A stretch of 64,000 nt of DNA, taken from NCBI GenBank assembly GCA_022495005.1, contig JAGYXB010001753.1, positions 930,001 to 994,000 of the forward strand, in the 5' to 3' direction. Positions 54,637-64,000 of this stretch are shown in pieces. A model generated the notes under the pieces. It ran no database searches, had not been told where the DNA came from, and saw only the letters and a list, made by a program, of their open reading frames with translations. Positions within the stretch are counted from its first letter, which is position 1. Every line of letters starts with the position of its first letter. This DNA comes from Rhyacophila brunnea. Its lineage: Eukaryota; Arthropoda; Insecta; Trichoptera; Rhyacophilidae. The position numbers were made by a program, and so were the translations under genes.

Positions 54637-55010
54637 AAAAATGTCTTATTTCTAATTTATACGACATATAAGTATAATTCAAAAAAAAAATATTATAAAA
54701 TGTTAAAGTATAATATAATGAGTGATACTCAAGCCAAGTGAACCAAGGCCATTCTGGTTAGTTTTGAGTAAACTAGGTTCAAACATAATATTTACAGAAT
54801 AACTTAAATGTACTCAACATAACACTTGCAATCATGACTGCAGAATTGCAACCATACCCTTTACAGAATTAGGAATACTCAAATATTATGTTTGTACTTA
54901 GTTTACTCAAAACTATCCAGAATGGCCTTGGTTCACTTGGCTTGTGAACCACTCATGTTATTATTAGTATACAAACAACATTTAAAATTCTATGTATATA
55001 AGACATTTTT
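54637..55010. mobile_element. Long inverted repeat (fold-back)
   Basis: The core arms 54731-54793 and 54881-54943 are 63 bases with 3 mismatches (AAGCCAAGTGAACCAAGGCC, TTTTGAGTAAACTA). Weaker pairing continues outward to AAAAATGTCTTAT (about 54638) and ATAAGACATTTTT (about 54998). No ORF and no target duplication was identified. Confidence 0.8.
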
Positions 55011-55264
55011 ATCATTCAATAACATTTTACGAAAATGAAAAATGTTGTTTGTGTTTTTAGTCCTACCTTTGTGTTTTTCTAATGTTTGCATGGGTACACT
55101 TCTGTAAAGGGATCAATAAATAAACACATATTTCGAAAATGCACATAAAATAGCGTTTTCTAACGAATTTCATCTATACCTATACGAAATAATGAAATTT
55201 GTATGGGCAGACACAGGTGTCTATGAGCACGGTCGTTCTATTCCTCAGATGATACGCCCATTAT

Positions 55265-55462
55265 GAAAATACCACATAAGTGTGAAGTTCGACAGTTTTG
55301 ACAGAAAATGCGACGTAGTTAGAGCGACGCCAAGCGAGAGAAAACGATGCAATAGGCTTCATTATGTAAGAGCAGTAGGAAATAATGACGGTAACAATAA
55401 TTAAATTTACCCCACGTTATTCGTGCGCAGTAGAAGAAATCGCAATCTGCGCAACTTCAAGG
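55265..55462 (+). repeat. Repeat I, copy I2
   Basis: AAAATACCACATAAGTGTGA, AGTTTTGACAGAAAATGCGA, TAGTTAGAGCGACGCC and AAATCGCAATCTGCGCAA, with an insertion of about 45 bases relative to I1. Confidence 0.7.
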
Positions 55463-55469
55463 TTAAGTT

Positions 55470-56035
55470 AAGTAAAAATCATATTGCATGGCATTTATTG
55501 TTAGTCGCGCAATGATCATTTCTATCGACTCCATTGGATCAGGTTTGAAAAGATCAACAGTATTTAGAAAATATCTCAATTGCTACCTAGGCACTTAATA
55601 CTGAATTAAAATCAAAATCTTAAAACTTTTAATGGACCAATAACCAACATGTGTGTTAATATCCAGATCGATTCAATTAATAGGTCCCGCGAGGTGAGAC
55701 TATTTTATTATGCATGATGCATTTGGAAAACGAGAGTGGGCGACTCGCGAGTTATCTCCGGAGTAGGTAACGGTTACTATTACAACATACGCACTGCCAG
55801 GCCCGAACTTGGGTAAGCTTGTGCCGATTTGCACGGAGGCGGATCGTCATAAAGGGCGGCAGATTGCCGATACGTTAAATATTGAATGATTGTTGGTAAA
55901 ACAGCGCGATGGTTAAATCACTATGTAAGTACTATAAGAGTTAATTTAGGGTCGGTTATAAATGGGGAGGTTCGATCTGAGAGGAGACTATGCATGTCCA
56001 TTCGATCGTTTCACTTCTCAAATCGTCGAATAACA
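55470..56035. other. No recognisable feature
   Basis: Mixed composition, no repeat partner and no gene. Confidence 0.4.
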
Positions 56036-56038
56036 GCA

Positions 56039-56270
56039 ACTGGTCACTGTGGAATAGATGTGAATAACAAAACACGGATTCACCTACCACACAACATAAC
56101 CTTAATCCATTTTAAAAACAAGCAATACATATATGTGTGTGTGTGCATGTATGGATACAATTATATATATATATATATATATATTGCTTGTTTTAAAAAT
56201 AGATTAATGTTTTGATGCATGCTAGGTGAATATGTGTTTTGTTATTCAGATATATTCCACATCGGCCAGT
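56039..56270. mobile_element. Hairpin element with TG/AT microsatellite loop
   Basis: Arms of about 88 bases (56039-56127 and 56181-56270) share GTGGAATA, GAATAACAAAACAC, ATTCACCTA and AAAACAAGCAAT in mirror order. The loop is (TG)n followed by (AT)n. The 109-codon frame across it is not a gene. Confidence 0.8.
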
Positions 56271-56279
56271 GTGTGGGTA

Positions 56280-57340
56280 CCGGGTATATAGATATACCGA
56301 TAGATAGTACATGGCTAAGCTAGTGTGCAAAATCAAAATAAGTCTGAATCTATTGATTATCGAGTGCTTTTTAATTAGATTGTCTTATTAAAGACACAAA
56401 AATACATTTTTTACAGTTTTATATACAGATAAAATCATTACACAAGACACAAAAGTTAATATGGGCAAACACACCCTCTCTATTATGCAGAACGTTTTTA
56501 AATAAACAATATTATTGCATGAAAAAATAAAGCATGATATAGTATAATACCCCGTTTACACGTGCATGGATTTACTGTACGTATTATCGAGGCCAGAACA
56601 AGAAAATGCACGTGCAAACATGTATTATCATGCAAGTACAACTTTGCATGCATGAATCAAAATAGTTCAAAAGCTTTTGAATTTTCACGCGACATTTGAA
56701 TTTGTTCGATATCTGCGCCTGCGCAGTAGAATGAAAGTGGCGAACCTGCCGGTAAAAAAACGAACTACACCGCGCACCCATTTTCAGGTTAACAGATTTT
56801 CACTACCTGTCAAATGGTACTATAAAATGACAACATCGCGTCTCGCTTACTCGTAAAGAATGATATTGGCGAGACAGTCGGCACTTTTAAGTGTAAACAG
56901 TTATTATCGCGATAGTTTAAAATACACAATTTGGTTTAAATTTATTGTCGTATAGGTATGTGCCGAAAATTCACTCATCATTCCGCGAACAGTTTGTCTT
57001 GACCGAAGTATTATGATGTATGGCCATTTTCTGTCGGGGTTTTTTGAAATATTAATTAAACATACCTAAGTCCAATTGATATTCCTTATTTTTATATATT
57101 TCATTCATAAACCGCCATTATACGTATTTCAATATTTAATTGTACCAATAATTGCGTGAAAGGCATTTAGAAAAAAAACAAATTCAACCCACTGTTATGT
57201 GTTCACTATTAATAATTGTTTGAAATCTTTTATTTTGCGCTGCTCTGTTTTCCTTGATCTAGTTAGCTAATGATTCATTTGACAATCCAATCGCTAATTA
57301 AAATTAGAAACCAACATATTTTCTCATCTTTCTTATGTTT
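56280..57340. other. No recognisable feature
   Basis: AT-rich with no repeat partner and no gene. Confidence 0.4.
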
Positions 57341-57595
57341 GTGTTATTTTAGCACCCCCGGCGAAGGGCCCGTTGGAACGCGAGGCCCGATTATTAGGCC
57401 CTATCAGCCCAAGACCGGGCCTGGAGCCAAGCGCAAAACTCTTCAAAATACCGCTGACGCACGAAAGTTTTACCTATTTTATTTATTTGCCTACCGCTTG
57501 CTTGCGCTTGATCAATAACGAAAACCAGAAAGCCAGCGCGCCGTGTGTGCCACTCACAACAAACTTATCGAAATACCTACTAAACTAGTTATAAT
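57341..57595 (+). other. GC-rich exon-like patch
   Basis: A pyrimidine-rich tract ending TTATTTTAG (57351) precedes CACCCCCGGCGAAGGGCCCG and a GC-rich stretch open in two plus-strand frames for about 70 codons, with no recognisable domain. The word GGCCCGATTATTAGGCCC is nearly palindromic. It could be an exon, part of an unclassified element or chance. The paired donor site and any continuation are not identifiable. Confidence 0.2.
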
Positions 57596-57599
57596 ATCT

Positions 57600-58180
57600 T
57601 GACCAGCTTAAAAAATATTTCCTGAATACAAACCCACGCGCGCGTTCATTTTGACAGTTCTCGGTTACATAATGTTATTTTGAAAATCGAACAAGATGCA
57701 ATAGACACAATAATTATCAGAGTAATTTATTTTTAAAAGACTATTCGATTATAAGAGTAGGTAGTTAAACTATTTTGCATAGACAAACTATAGGTAAGTT
57801 GGTAATATTGGAATAATTACATAATTTATTCCTAACTATATAATATTATTTTTTTTAGGTTGGTATAAGTTCCAACAGCATTGGCGTAGATGTTGTTTAA
57901 ATAAAGATGCATTGAAAATCGAATACTTAATATGAAAATTTTTGATTATTTTGTGTTTTCTCATCAAATAATGAATCTAAAAAAGTTTCTAACTATAACT
58001 GAAAGTGAATCATATTATACATGAATACAAATCAATTTGGAAGACCATAGAATTATATTTTTTAAATATAATATGGACTCGAATATTGGTAGTGCGCTGC
58101 CGAATGAATATCAATTTTAATAACTTTGGTATAGTAGGCGTCCCGCAGCACAATAATGTAATCTTTAGAAACACCTAGCG
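57600..58180. other. No recognisable feature
   Basis: AT-rich. Confidence 0.4.
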
Positions 58181-58182
58181 GC

Positions 58183-58816
58183 CAGGGTTAGCAAACCTTT
58201 TTACGTACGCGTGCCAAAATTTCCCAAATATTATTTTTCGACTGTCTGACGTGCTTTTCACAGTATTTCACGGAGTAAAAAAATAGTTATTCTATTAAAA
58301 AAATGATGGTGTTCTAGATACCACTCACAGACCGTAGCACACATAATACTACAGCTTTATCTCCTTTCAATTATGCCATACATTTCGGTCCACCAATTCT
58401 GAAACTGTCTGCCAGAATTACTACTAGCTTCACCAAGTTTTTGTTTCTTATTTTGTGCAGTCATTGTTTATGGTTAAAAATGAGATTGTTTGTTAATGTA
58501 TTCATTAGTTTGGTTATTTACCCACAAATTTACACCAGAATTGCTCCGATCAGACGAGGCATTCTCTCGCAGTGATCTCCCGTCACCCGTCGCCTGATGA
58601 GGTTAGTGCGATAATATGATATGTAACGCATAACGCCTGAGGACCGACCTATGTAATTATATATTTACATTAAACGTAATGCTCGTTCTTGGAGATTATT
58701 TCCCTGCTATTTTTTATACTATTCAATCTCTCATTTATTAGTAGTATTACGTATATTTTCCCTTCACACGCGTGCCATGCAATATCATCTCACGTGCCAT
58801 GGGTTTGCCACCACGG
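58183..58816 (-). mobile_element. hAT element, diverged copy of 15946-16731
   Basis: Starts CAGGGTTAGCAAACCTTTTT then ACGTACGCGTGCCAAAATTT and CTGTCTGACGTGC, the complement of the 16.7 kb right end. Ends ATCATCTCACGTGCCATGGG then TTTGCCACCACGG. An internal GGACCGACCTATG block also matches. The flanking bases no longer form an 8-bp duplication, so this copy is older. Confidence 0.85.
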
Positions 58817-58819
58817 AGT

Positions 58820-61210
58820 CCAAGCCTATGTAGTTAATAAATAATAATATTTAAAAATCGTACTAGGTAATCTATATTCGATAGGCATCCGATTCTTCAT
58901 CGGTGAAGTTGCAATAAATATAATAAATCAATTTACGTACGTATATTATGTGTGTGTCCGATTTTATTTTAATCATGCATATCCATACTCCTGGGTTACC
59001 TACCCCACTTCGACCAGACGGTTCCACCGAAACAACAGTAATGAAGCATTTTCATCCTGTCATACTATATAACATAATTTTAGATTTTCCAAAAATAATG
59101 CCTAAATGCGCACTTGTCTGCGCAGTTCTAAATTTAAAAACGTTATTCTGAAGTCGGTCACAGATAAACAAAACAAATAAAAATTATGTTACTGTTATTC
59201 GAATTACGCACTAAAACGTAAGTAGGTACTCAATTATACGTAAATATTATGTTTAAAATAATGGGGAAGATTTTGAAAATTACGTAAGACATTGTGATCA
59301 TTTGGACGACTTCATTAATAATTATTATTGTGGACAAATACGTAGGGAATTATCCTTGGGAGTGATAAAAAATGATGATGGGATGAGGTACCAACTTTAT
59401 AAGGGGACTTAGGCAATCTTTTCCTGTTAATTTATATGCGACACGTTTCTAAATTATATATGCCAGCACAATGTTCCTAGTAATGAGTGTTTGTGATTGA
59501 TTTTCTAGTTACACTGCTGCCATTGGGCCTCCCTGGTCTGTTGTAGTGTTACTTTATTTAACAAGACTTTAGATATTTTTAGAATTAGATTTATTTTTCT
59601 AGGTCAGTTTAATATTCCAGTTAGATCCATGATTTATGTCATTGCTACACATGCATCCGTAATCATAGTTTAGCCTGAGCTTTTATGTACTACCTACCCT
59701 ATTTTCTTTTTTTGATGTAAGCGTGTACTCCGCAGCATGTATCTATCTGCAATAAGAATGGGAGCAAGTTGTTTTAAAAGTGTTGGCCCTGTTAGACACT
59801 CGGTTCTGTGGTCATTATACAAAACTGCAGTATCTATTTTTAAAAAAGGAGTGAGTAAAGTCAATTAAGTTGAATACAGTGGTCACATGTGCCCAGAACT
59901 AAAGGCATTTTGGGATAAATTCTGCGAATCGTTTGTTACAATATTACGAGTACCTAGTAAACTTCCAAATCGTCCAAAAATCAGTAGTGTCGATAAGTAG
60001 GTGTGTACCTATCTCGTCATCAATTCACAGCAATTCGTATTTTAACGTAATGGTGAATTAAAATGAAGAATAAAAAAAAAACAACAATCAATCAGGCAGC
60101 TGTCGTTGTGGCAGAAGGTAATAAATTATTGGCTAAAAAAGAGCAGATGGTATTTTAGCCATTCCGCTTGAAAGGTGTTATTAACCTGTAGTAACAAATA
60201 AATTGCGTTGAACTTTACACTGAACCCACTACACTGTTTTGCTGGACCATCAATGTAATTAAAATCTAAAAGTAAGCACCAATTACTTCCTTCATTATAG
60301 TATCAACGTCCAGTCACCAGTTACTATCGACACGTTTTGAGCAGTTCAACAGTAGTAATCCGTATGTATAGGGTCAGGTGGACAAAATTGTTGTAATATA
60401 GCCAGGACATACACTTGTATCACAACTCTACTGATAAAATGATGATTATGATTAAAGACCGGATCTTTCGAGTCTTTAACCGTCAACCCATAAAAAAACA
60501 CATTAAAATGGTGGACGAATCCAATATCCTAAGGAGACTTTTGCCCAAATGATTCTTAGTATGGATTTCTACAATTAGTCAGTTGTTTTTTCTGGCAGCT
60601 CAGGTGCGATGGTAATTATTGTAATTAAGATAATCGTCTTGCCAATATTTTAACGCGACGTGCGGGCGACTCACACGAATTCAAATTCGCAAACTGTAAT
60701 TAAAAAGGTCGCATTACAAAATTTATGGTTTGTTTTATTGCAGGTAAGTAATGGTAAACCATTTTTATAAAATGCGTGTAGAATATGTTTTTTCATAATT
60801 AAATATCGAATAGCTTTTGCGTACCTACCACTAATATAAATACAAATATTGAAAGATTTTGTCCGCTGACCCGTTTTATGTTCTAAGTGTATCATATTGA
60901 TACCTATTAGTATTACCAAGCAACAATACCGTACCTACATATCGATAAAAAGTCACATACCTACTTGTTTATTTCTTTAGATATTTAAGTATTTTGAGGA
61001 TGCTCTGCCCAAACTGGTCTATTTGATTATAAACTATTGACATTGAAGAATTTCATCAAATCGATCGTAAGAAATTTCATCTTCAAAATACCAGTGGCGT
61101 ACATCTGTAGATGCGAAACATCCCTGAAAATATTCGTTTGAACCTACTATTATAATATTATGTATTGCGTAAGCCGTAATTGCATTCTTCTAAAGGTTTT
61201 GCAATATAAT
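58820..61210. other. No recognisable feature (2.4 kb)
   Basis: AT-rich DNA with no repeat partner in the window and only short domain-free frames (58948-59151 plus, 60671-60919 minus). Confidence 0.4.
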
Positions 61211-61290
61211 ATTGCTTCAGATTTTCACTTAGTCATTGTATTACGTTAATATTTATTGTTGTTTAATTTAATAAAACGCATTTTTTTGTG

Positions 61291-61441
61291 GTACTTATTC
61301 CACTTTTAATCAATAAATTAGGACCGGTTTCGTTCGCATCAGAGGACATTTTCAACTGAACAAGGGAAGATTCAGTTGAAAATGTCCCTCTGAGGCGGAC
61401 GAAACCGGTCCTAATTTATTGATTAAAAGTGGAATAAGTAC
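61291..61441. repeat. Palindrome, first unit
   Basis: The arms 61291-61360 and 61371-61441 differ at two bases plus one single-base gap, with a 10-base spacer (CAAGGGAAGA). Landmarks are GTACTTATTCCACTTTTAAT, AATTAGGACCGGTTTCG and GGACATTTTCAACTGAA. The pairing extends a further ~10 bases through TTTTTTGT. Confidence 0.95.
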
Positions 61442-61699
61442 TACAAAAAAAATGGAGCAATTGTCGAAAACTACCCAATCAAGACTCGTAACTGGACAAA
61501 ATCTAACATTCGAATGAAATTTTCAAAATGGCGTCCTATGGTAGTTCGTAGTTCCATTTTGGCCATTCTACAGGTAAGTTTGTAGGTGTGTAACGTTAAA
61601 AAAAGTCCCGCTGTCCCATTTAATACTTCAGATTTTCACTTAGTGATTGTATTACGTTAATATTTATTGTTGTTTAATTAAAAAAACGCATTTTTTTTA

Positions 61700-61851
61700 G
61701 TACTTATTCCACTTTTAATCAATAAATTAGGACCGGTTTCGTTCGCATCAGAGGGACATTTTCAACCGAACAAGGGAAGATTCAGTTGAAAATGTCCCTC
61801 TGAGGCGGAAGAAACCGGTCCTAATTTGTTGATTAAAAGTGGAATAAGTAC
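61700..61851. repeat. Palindrome, second unit
   Basis: Same hairpin in the second unit. The arms 61700-61770 and 61781-61851 have the same 10-base spacer and a handful of mismatches. Confidence 0.95.
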
Positions 61852-62161
61852 TACAAAAAAATGGAGCCATTGTCGAAAACTACCCAATCAAGACTAGTAA
61901 CTGGACAAAATCCAAAATCTGACATTCGAATGAAATTTTCAAAATGGCGTCCTATGGTAATTCGTAGTTCCATTTTTGGCCATTCTACAGGTAAGTTTGT
62001 AGGTGTGTAACGTTAAAAAAAGTCCCGCCGTTCCATTTAATACATTGTACGCTAAAGGCGCGCTGATTAGGCGGCCATTCGACATAATTAGCATTATATT
62101 TAAATGTTGTTATTAAAAAGTAATTATCTGATATATGATTATATTATGTATTTGATTTAAA

Positions 62162-62335
62162 TACTTACATATTATAAAGTGTAAAGAACTATTCATCACA
62201 TAAAACGACTGGTACCTAGATAAATATTTCATTAAAACACTTTATAATATGTACTTTCGTACTTTTTCCACATTTATTCCATAATGTTGATATTCAACCG
62301 ATTTTATCCTAATGGACATTTTCAATTGAATAACA
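62162..62335. repeat. Decayed relatives of the palindrome
   Basis: A separate inverted pair ACATATTATAAAGTGT / ACACTTTATAATATGT (about 62168 and 62239) is followed by CATTTATTCCATAATGTTGA, ACCGATTTTATCCTAATGG and ACATTTTCAATTGAATA. This follows the left-arm order of the 61.3 kb palindrome in diverged form. Confidence 0.5.
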
Positions 62336-62339
62336 GTAC

Positions 62340-64000
62340 AAAATATAGGTAGGTACATATTATTGCATATAAAGTCAATTAAGTATAGAGGACGTGGGAG
62401 TCGATTGTTTACTTGAACTAACTTGTTGGTGATATTTGTCCTTATTTATTAAATGACTGATTTATATACATTAAGAAATAGCGTAACTTCAAAACTGTGA
62501 AAAATTTGCTGTGTTTAAAATTCACCTGCCGTAGGTGTATGTATCAAAAAAGGTTCCCGACCAATGACAAAAACTTGAAGACGATTTTATTGCTTTCGTT
62601 GCATGATACGTACAAGAAGTTCACAACTTAAAAATGAATTATTTTCCATACGATAGTATGTATCATCATCAGCTGTAGTATATACCAATATTGTATATAA
62701 ATTTATGTTTACATTTTAGATATAATAGTGCAACCATCTATAATACCGTGGATTTACAAGAATAAAATTACAAAGCAAAGGATAATCTTAAAAAAATAAC
62801 AATGCCAATGTGCTTTTAAAATAATATGAACGGCAGGTTTACATAGGTCGTAAGTGCATTTGCTAGTCACGCAGCCTTCGCTATCGAGGCTTGATAATTA
62901 TATATTATATACTTACACAATATTATATATGTGACATATTATAATATTTAGGAATATTATATTTCATCCATTGTTGTTATTTTTAAGTTAATAAGTCAAA
63001 AGAATAATATCAACTAAGATTTAATAACAATAAACAAAATGCAAAATGTACAAAGTGTTTAAAAGTACCTTATATACCTTCTAGAGGAAAGTGGTATAAT
63101 GGTCCCTATATCTAACGGGTACGAGTGGCAAAAATATTAATCAATAAATTCTAATTGATTTATGTTTTGTACTAGGTATTCTATTAGTCATTATTTACGA
63201 CCCGGCTTATGCCTTTTGGCTTCTTCGTGCACTATGCGCACTCACCGATCGTAAATGCACATTGACATAATAAAAGATTGTTAAAACCTTCTTACCTATT
63301 AGTAAAGGATCAAGTAAAAAACAAATTTTGATTATCTGAAGTGTTTGTGAAAACTCGTAATGAATATATTACATACTATTAATACATTCAATATGTAAGC
63401 CCGTTAAATCGTCATTTCCCGCAAACAATGGAACCAGCTAATGTGAAATATCACGAAATATACCTACTCACTAAATAAAAACAAATAAACAATTTTAAGC
63501 TATAATCCATAATCGTCAAAACTGAAGTGATCTCGGATTTTAAGAAAATACGTAGATCAGTTAACAAACGCGCAGGTTAAGTTTTTTTTTGTTTTTTCTA
63601 CCATATTACTATAACATCAAATTATTGTTTCATGTGTGAACTCCCAGATTGGATAAAGCAATGAACTATTAGAACCAAGGTCAACTTGTTAAGGCAAATG
63701 GTAGGCACTGCAACTGTGTTATACCTATTTATATCTAATATTTTCTTGATAAAATAATTTATTATCAATGGTATTAGGTACTATATATACACAATGTATC
63801 AATGTCGACTAATTATGATTTATTATTTTGATAACTTCCGAAATAAATAATTATATCGGGTTTATATATTTCATTGAAATAATACTATGATATATAATTT
63901 ATAGTATTAGGGAGTAGCAATTAACAGAAAACGCATGTACTTACATATTTTGCATGATGAATATAAAGTGTTTGAAAATGGCCTATAAAAATGTCAAAAA
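62340..64000. other. No gene; short U-family fragment
   Basis: AT-rich. Positions 63196-63250 (CTTCTTCGTGCACTATGCGC then ACTCACC) match the end of repeat U1. Nothing else was recognised. Confidence 0.4.

Larger units (their letters stand above)
61215..62041 (+). repeat. 411-bp tandem duplication with palindromes
   Basis: Two head-to-tail units, 61215-61625 and 61626-62041, each starting CTTCAGATTTTCACTTAGT and ending AAAAAAAGTCCCGCYGT then CCATTTAATA. They are nearly identical by eye. Each contains a long perfect-looking palindrome, then TGGCGTCCTATGGT and a TTCTACAGGTAAGTTTGTAG stretch that resembles a splice donor. Confidence 0.95.

Noticed and set aside
55886..56215. 109-codon plus-strand frame
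   Set aside because: It runs through the hairpin arm and the TG/AT microsatellite, giving a low-complexity Tyr-Ile tail.

Overview
This window looks like AT-rich insect intergenic or intronic DNA. The signs are low GC, many runs of TAGGTACCTA-type and TAATATTATA-type sequence, R1-like LINE tails, tRNA-derived SINEs and ZBED5/GTF2IRD2-like hAT transposase relics. The style is most like an aphid or another sternorrhynchan hemipteran. Lepidoptera cannot be excluded, and there is no species-diagnostic gene. I found no intact host protein gene, rRNA, functional tRNA or CRISPR array. The open frames are nearly all short and sit in repeats.

What the window does hold is a dense, nested set of transposable elements. 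I compared the window with itself to define about twenty repeat families, with labels that are local to this report. hAT-type elements with 8-bp target duplications lie at 10155-10763, 15946-16731, 31447-32219, 36452-37458, 38177-38521 and 42947-44224, with weaker ones at 21494-22101, 47018-47581 and 58183-58816. Two of them keep transposase fragments. TTAA-flanked piggyBac-like elements lie at 28599-29320 and 4181-4286. TTA-flanked PIF/Harbinger-like MITEs (family B) have three copies. Family A is a modular inverted-repeat MITE with six copies. Families M, P, H, O, T, Q and U are repeats without a clear class. Four LINE 3' ends lie at 2455-2760 (-), 18058-18740 (+), 44357-44753 (+) and 48158-48420 (+).

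Layout: 0-6.7 kb holds A, M, P, Q, SINE and LINE fragments. 7.5-16.7 kb holds hAT, T, B and C elements. 17-27.9 kb holds a LINE, an unidentified coding-like patch, and families M, H, C and P, with a 362-bp near-identical tandem duplication. 28-38.5 kb holds the piggyBac-like element and four well-bounded hAT or fold-back elements. 40-48.7 kb holds a duplicated inverted-repeat element, a SINE split by a fold-back element, a hAT with another element inside it, and two LINE tails. 51-56.3 kb holds nested A/B elements, a SINE, one short signal-peptide ORF and long hairpins. 61.2-62.0 kb holds a 411-bp tandem duplication, each unit with a ~150-bp almost perfect palindrome.

Several insertions can be ordered in time because one element interrupts another and the host element can be rejoined across the gap: C1 in a SINE, B3 in A5, F in SINE E3, T2 in a hAT, and a piggyBac-like MITE in A2. 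I saw no convincing new multi-gene system. The most interesting signals are undescribed-looking non-autonomous element families, very recent local duplications, and one small secreted-protein-like ORF at 53.5 kb.
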